NCBI GenBank assembly: GCA_964442285.1
Contig: CAYTZH010000027.1
Location: 1-64,000, forward strand
Direction: 5' to 3'
DNA length: 64,000 bases
DNA from: CAYTZH01 sp964442285
GTDB lineage: Bacteria > Myxococcota_A > UBA9160 > JAFDET01
The notes beneath the pieces are model-generated. The model was not told the origin of the DNA. It worked only from the letters and a program-made list of their open reading frames with translations, and did not search any database. The translations under genes were made by a program, and so were the position numbers. Below, in pieces: positions 59,626-64,000 of the stretch (position 1 is the stretch's first letter; every line of letters starts with the position of its first letter).

Positions 59626-59679
59626 GGATGCGCAGTAGCCGACCGGGGAAGGCTGCAGGGGAATTGCCTGAGCGGCAGG

Positions 59680-59856
59680 CGGGTGCGGGTCTAGAGCCGC
59701 CGGGTGCGGGTCTANNNNNNNNNNNNNNNNNNNNNNNNNNNNNNNNNNNNNNNNNNNNNNNNNNNNNNNNNNNNNNNNNNNNNNNNNNNNNNNNNNNNNN
59801 NNNNNNNNNNNNNNCGGGTGCGGGTCTAGAGCCGCCGGGTGCGGGTCTACAGCCGC
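59680..59856. repeat. 21-bp tandem array at the malQ stop, interrupted by the assembly gap
   Basis: CGGGTGCGGGTCTAGAGCCGC is complete at 59680-59700, begins again at 59701, then 100 Ns follow (59715-59814), and it is complete again at 59815-59835 and, with one change, 59836-59856. The last unit carries the TAG stop of malQ (59847-59849, minus strand). True copy number is unknown because the gap lies inside the array. Confidence 0.9.
59715..59814. other. 100-N scaffold gap
   Basis: Exactly one hundred N, the usual placeholder for a gap of unknown size. Gene order across it is not proven by this sequence. Confidence 0.99.
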
Positions 59857-61603
59857 CGCGCGGCGGCGCCGGCGACGGCGTGCTCGACGTCCGGATCGCG
59901 CAGGATCGCGTCCAGGGAGCGCTCCATCCGGCGGCTCCAGCTCCGGAAGCGGGACTGGGGCAGCCCGGGGAGGTTCACGGGCTCCGCCTCCCCGGCCAGG
60001 TCGTCGAAGGAGAGGCCCACCAGCGGCGCGGGCGTCGCGCACAGCATGCGGTGGACGGCGCCGGCGACCTCGGGCCAGCGCGGCTCGCCTCCTCCGCGCA
60101 GCCCACCGCTCGCTCGGAGCCGACGCAGCAGCGCGGCCCGGTCCGCGTCGCGCTCCCGCCGGGCCCGGGCCAGAGCCCGCGGGCCCTCCAGCAGGCCCAG
60201 CTCGCGACGCAGGGCGAGGTCGCGACCGCTCCACCAGCCGGCCAGCGGCGGCAGGTCGTGGGTGTTGGCCGTCGCGAGCGCGCGGCTCGAGTAGCGCGCC
60301 GGGGGCTTGAAGCGCCCGCCCGGCTCGCGCTCGAACAGCAGGACCCGCGACGACAGGACGCCGTAGCGGGCCAGGAGCGAGGCGAGTCCCGGCGGCACCG
60401 TGCCCAGGTCCTCGCCCACCACCACGGCGCCTGCGCGCCGGCTCTCCTCCGCCAGCACCCGCAGCAGCGCGGACGCCGGGAAGCGCACGTAGCCCCCCTC
60501 GGAGGCCGGACGACCCGCCGGGATCCACCACTGGCGCAGACAGCCGAGGATGTGGTCCACCCGCAGCATGCCCGCGTGGCGGAGGGCGGCCCGGAGCAGG
60601 CTGCGCCAGTAGCCGAAGTCTTCGTCGGCCAGTCGCGCCGGGTGCAGGGGCGGCAGCCCCCAGTCCTGTCCCGCCGGGTTGAAGCCGTCCGGGGGCGCGC
60701 CCAGCGAGACGCCCCTCGCGAAGGCGGTCGGAACCGCCTCCGGATCGAAGCCGTCCGTGCCCGTCCCGAGGGCGAGATCCTGGTAGAGCCCGAGCCGGAG
60801 CCCCGCGCGCCGGGCCTCCCGGGCCACGCCGGCGAGCTGCCGATCGAGCTCGAACTGGCTCCAGAGGAGCCGCTCCTCCGCCAGCGCCCGGGCCGGGCCG
60901 CGCGCGTCGCGCGTGCGATAGCGGGCGTACTGCCGCAGCCGCTCTCCGCCCTCGCGCCGGAACCGCTCGAAGGCGCGTGCGCGCGCCGTGTCGCGCTCGC
61001 GGTGGATCCGTCGGAAGGCCCGGTGGAGGTGGGCCACGACCTCCTCGTGGAGGCTCGAGGCGGCGGTGTAGTCGATGCGGTCGGCGTCCAGGAGCCGGCG
61101 GCGGCGCTGCGAGGCGAAGGCCCGCTGCGCCGCCGGCGCCTCCGCCCACTCCGGGGTGGCGGTCGGGTCGAGGTAGAGGGGATTTCGGAAGAGCCGGCTC
61201 AGCGGCTGGTAGGGGCTCACGTCGGGCTCGCGGTTGCGGAGGTCGTGCAGTGGGTTCACGCCCACGAAGGCCGCGCCCCGCTCGCCCGCCCAGCGCACCA
61301 CCGCGCGCAGGTCGCCCAGGTGGCCCACGCCGAAGCCGCGGTCGCTGCGCAGGGCGTAGAGGTTCAGCCAGAGCCCGTAGGCCCGGCGGCGTCCATAGAG
61401 CTCACGGGGATCGACGCAGCGCACGCGGCCCCCCCGCGACGGCCGGGGCAGGCTCGAAGCCGGACCCAGGACGTCGAGGAGCGCGCGCAGGGTGGCATCG
61501 GGGACCCGGCGCAGGCTGCGCGCGCCAGAGGGTCGATAGGCGGTCTGGATCCCGGCCTGCTCGGCTCGGGCCCGGAGCGCGCCGGACTGCCCGGCGCCCC
61601 GAC

Positions 61604-61607
<4 letters not shown>
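59847..61607 (-). CDS. malQ: 4-alpha-glucanotransferase (amylomaltase, GH77)
   Basis: 586 aa. MalQ rearranges alpha-1,4-glucans. Seen: AYGLWLNLYALRSDRGFGVGHLGDL, AFVGVNPLHDL, MLRVDHILG (nucleophile Asp), VVGEDLGTVPP (acid/base Glu) and NTHDLPPLAGWW (third Asp). The length fits the shorter GH77 type, without the extra N-terminal domain of E. coli MalQ. GTG 61607 overlaps the glgX stop (GTGA). Its stop is embedded in the gap-containing tandem repeat. Part of a malQ-glgX-glgB glycogen cluster, not obviously related to the exopolysaccharide genes. Confidence 0.9.
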
Positions 61608-63738
<2,131 letters not shown>

Positions 63739-63742
<4 letters not shown>

Positions 63743-64000
63743 GCCCCCGGGTCCTCGCTCCGGAACACCACCATCGCCAGCGGCGGGAGCCGCACCTCCA
63801 GCGACTGCTCGTGTCCGTGCCAGGCGAGCGGCCCCGCGCGCGCCGAGCCCAGGTTGCCCTGACCGCTGCCGCCGTAGATCGGCGCGTCGCTGTTCAGGAT
63901 CTCGCGCCAGGTCCCGCCGAGCGGGACGCCCATCCGGAACCCCGCGCGCACGACCGGGGTGAAGTTGCACGCCACGGCCAGGCACGGGCCGCCGTGGGGG
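63739..64000 (-). CDS. glgB: 1,4-alpha-glucan branching enzyme, C-terminal end (partial)
   Basis: Only the last ~87 residues are inside the window; the 5' part lies beyond 64000. The sequence (ACNFTPVVRAGFRMGVPLGGTWREILNSDAPIYGGSGQGN, then a short AMVVFRSEDPGA tail) is the conserved C-terminal beta domain of GlgB, which introduces alpha-1,6 branches in glycogen. No catalytic residue is visible here. Overlap with glgX by four bases indicates one operon. Confidence 0.86.

Noticed and set aside
59680..59856. Possible CRISPR array around the gap
   Set aside because: Units are contiguous 21-mers without unique spacers and overlap a gene stop.

Overview
A very GC-rich window with one 100-N scaffold gap (59715-59814), so it is a draft or metagenome-derived assembly. 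Gene content suggests a Gram-negative, deltaproteobacteria-like lineage (Myxococcota, Binatota or a relative; the exact phylum cannot be read from the sequence). The evidence is an exosortase-type (XrtA/PEP-CTERM-associated) exopolysaccharide gene set with a Wza-type outer-membrane exporter, together with der, miaA and mutL housekeeping genes. No rRNA, tRNA, CRISPR array, transposase or phage gene was seen.

Layout. 1-9.8 kb: a B12/radical SAM enzyme, a YfgM-like TPR protein, der, a small exosortase-associated secreted protein, miaA, mutL, a degenerate sigma54-type AAA+ regulator, a Nit-type amidase and an FHA protein. 9.8-20.1 kb: the exopolysaccharide core, with a FemAB-like protein, exporter lipoprotein, unknown lipoprotein, EpsB-type sugar transferase, XrtA polysaccharide deacetylase, fused chain-length/tyrosine-kinase protein, an excisionase-like HTH protein, a sulfatase-like membrane protein and a GT4. 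20.1-31 kb: GT4, ATP-grasp, second deacetylase, methyltransferase, amidohydrolase, a broken acyl-CoA dehydrogenase, and a DegT/GT2/tyrosine phosphatase/flippase operon. 31-43.4 kb: a forward run with a degenerate exosortase-like protein, GT4, epimerase, SPASM radical SAM, second flippase, two large membrane glycosyltransferase-like proteins, a dolichol-phosphate-mannose-synthase-like GT2, an AglD-like membrane protein and a mutase-like flavoprotein. 43.4-59.6 kb: mixed-strand accessory glycan genes (GT2s, EpsI, a WaaP-like kinase, a GT4/deacetylase/flavoprotein operon, CAAX-protease-like protein, a membrane-anchored methyltransferase-like protein, and a methyltransferase/dioxygenase/methyltransferase cassette). 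After the gap: malQ-glgX-glgB glycogen genes, glgB being cut by the window edge.

How it fits together (inference): undecaprenyl- or polyprenyl-linked glycans are started by the EpsB-type transferase, extended by many GT2/GT4/GT39-like enzymes, flipped by two Wzx-like proteins, measured by the Wzz/BY-kinase under control of the LMW tyrosine phosphatase, trimmed by three deacetylases and exported by the Wza-like lipoprotein.

Most interesting: (1) an exosortase-like protein whose catalytic Cys, Arg and His positions are all replaced, inside a locus that keeps the exosortase accessory genes; (2) other apparently disabled versions of enzyme or signalling folds (sigma54 AAA+, sulfatase-like, HPt-like); (3) 20-24 bp tandem arrays that span stop codons at five gene ends, one coinciding with the assembly gap; (4) -10-like hexamers placed 8 bases before ATG at five genes, suggesting leaderless transcription.
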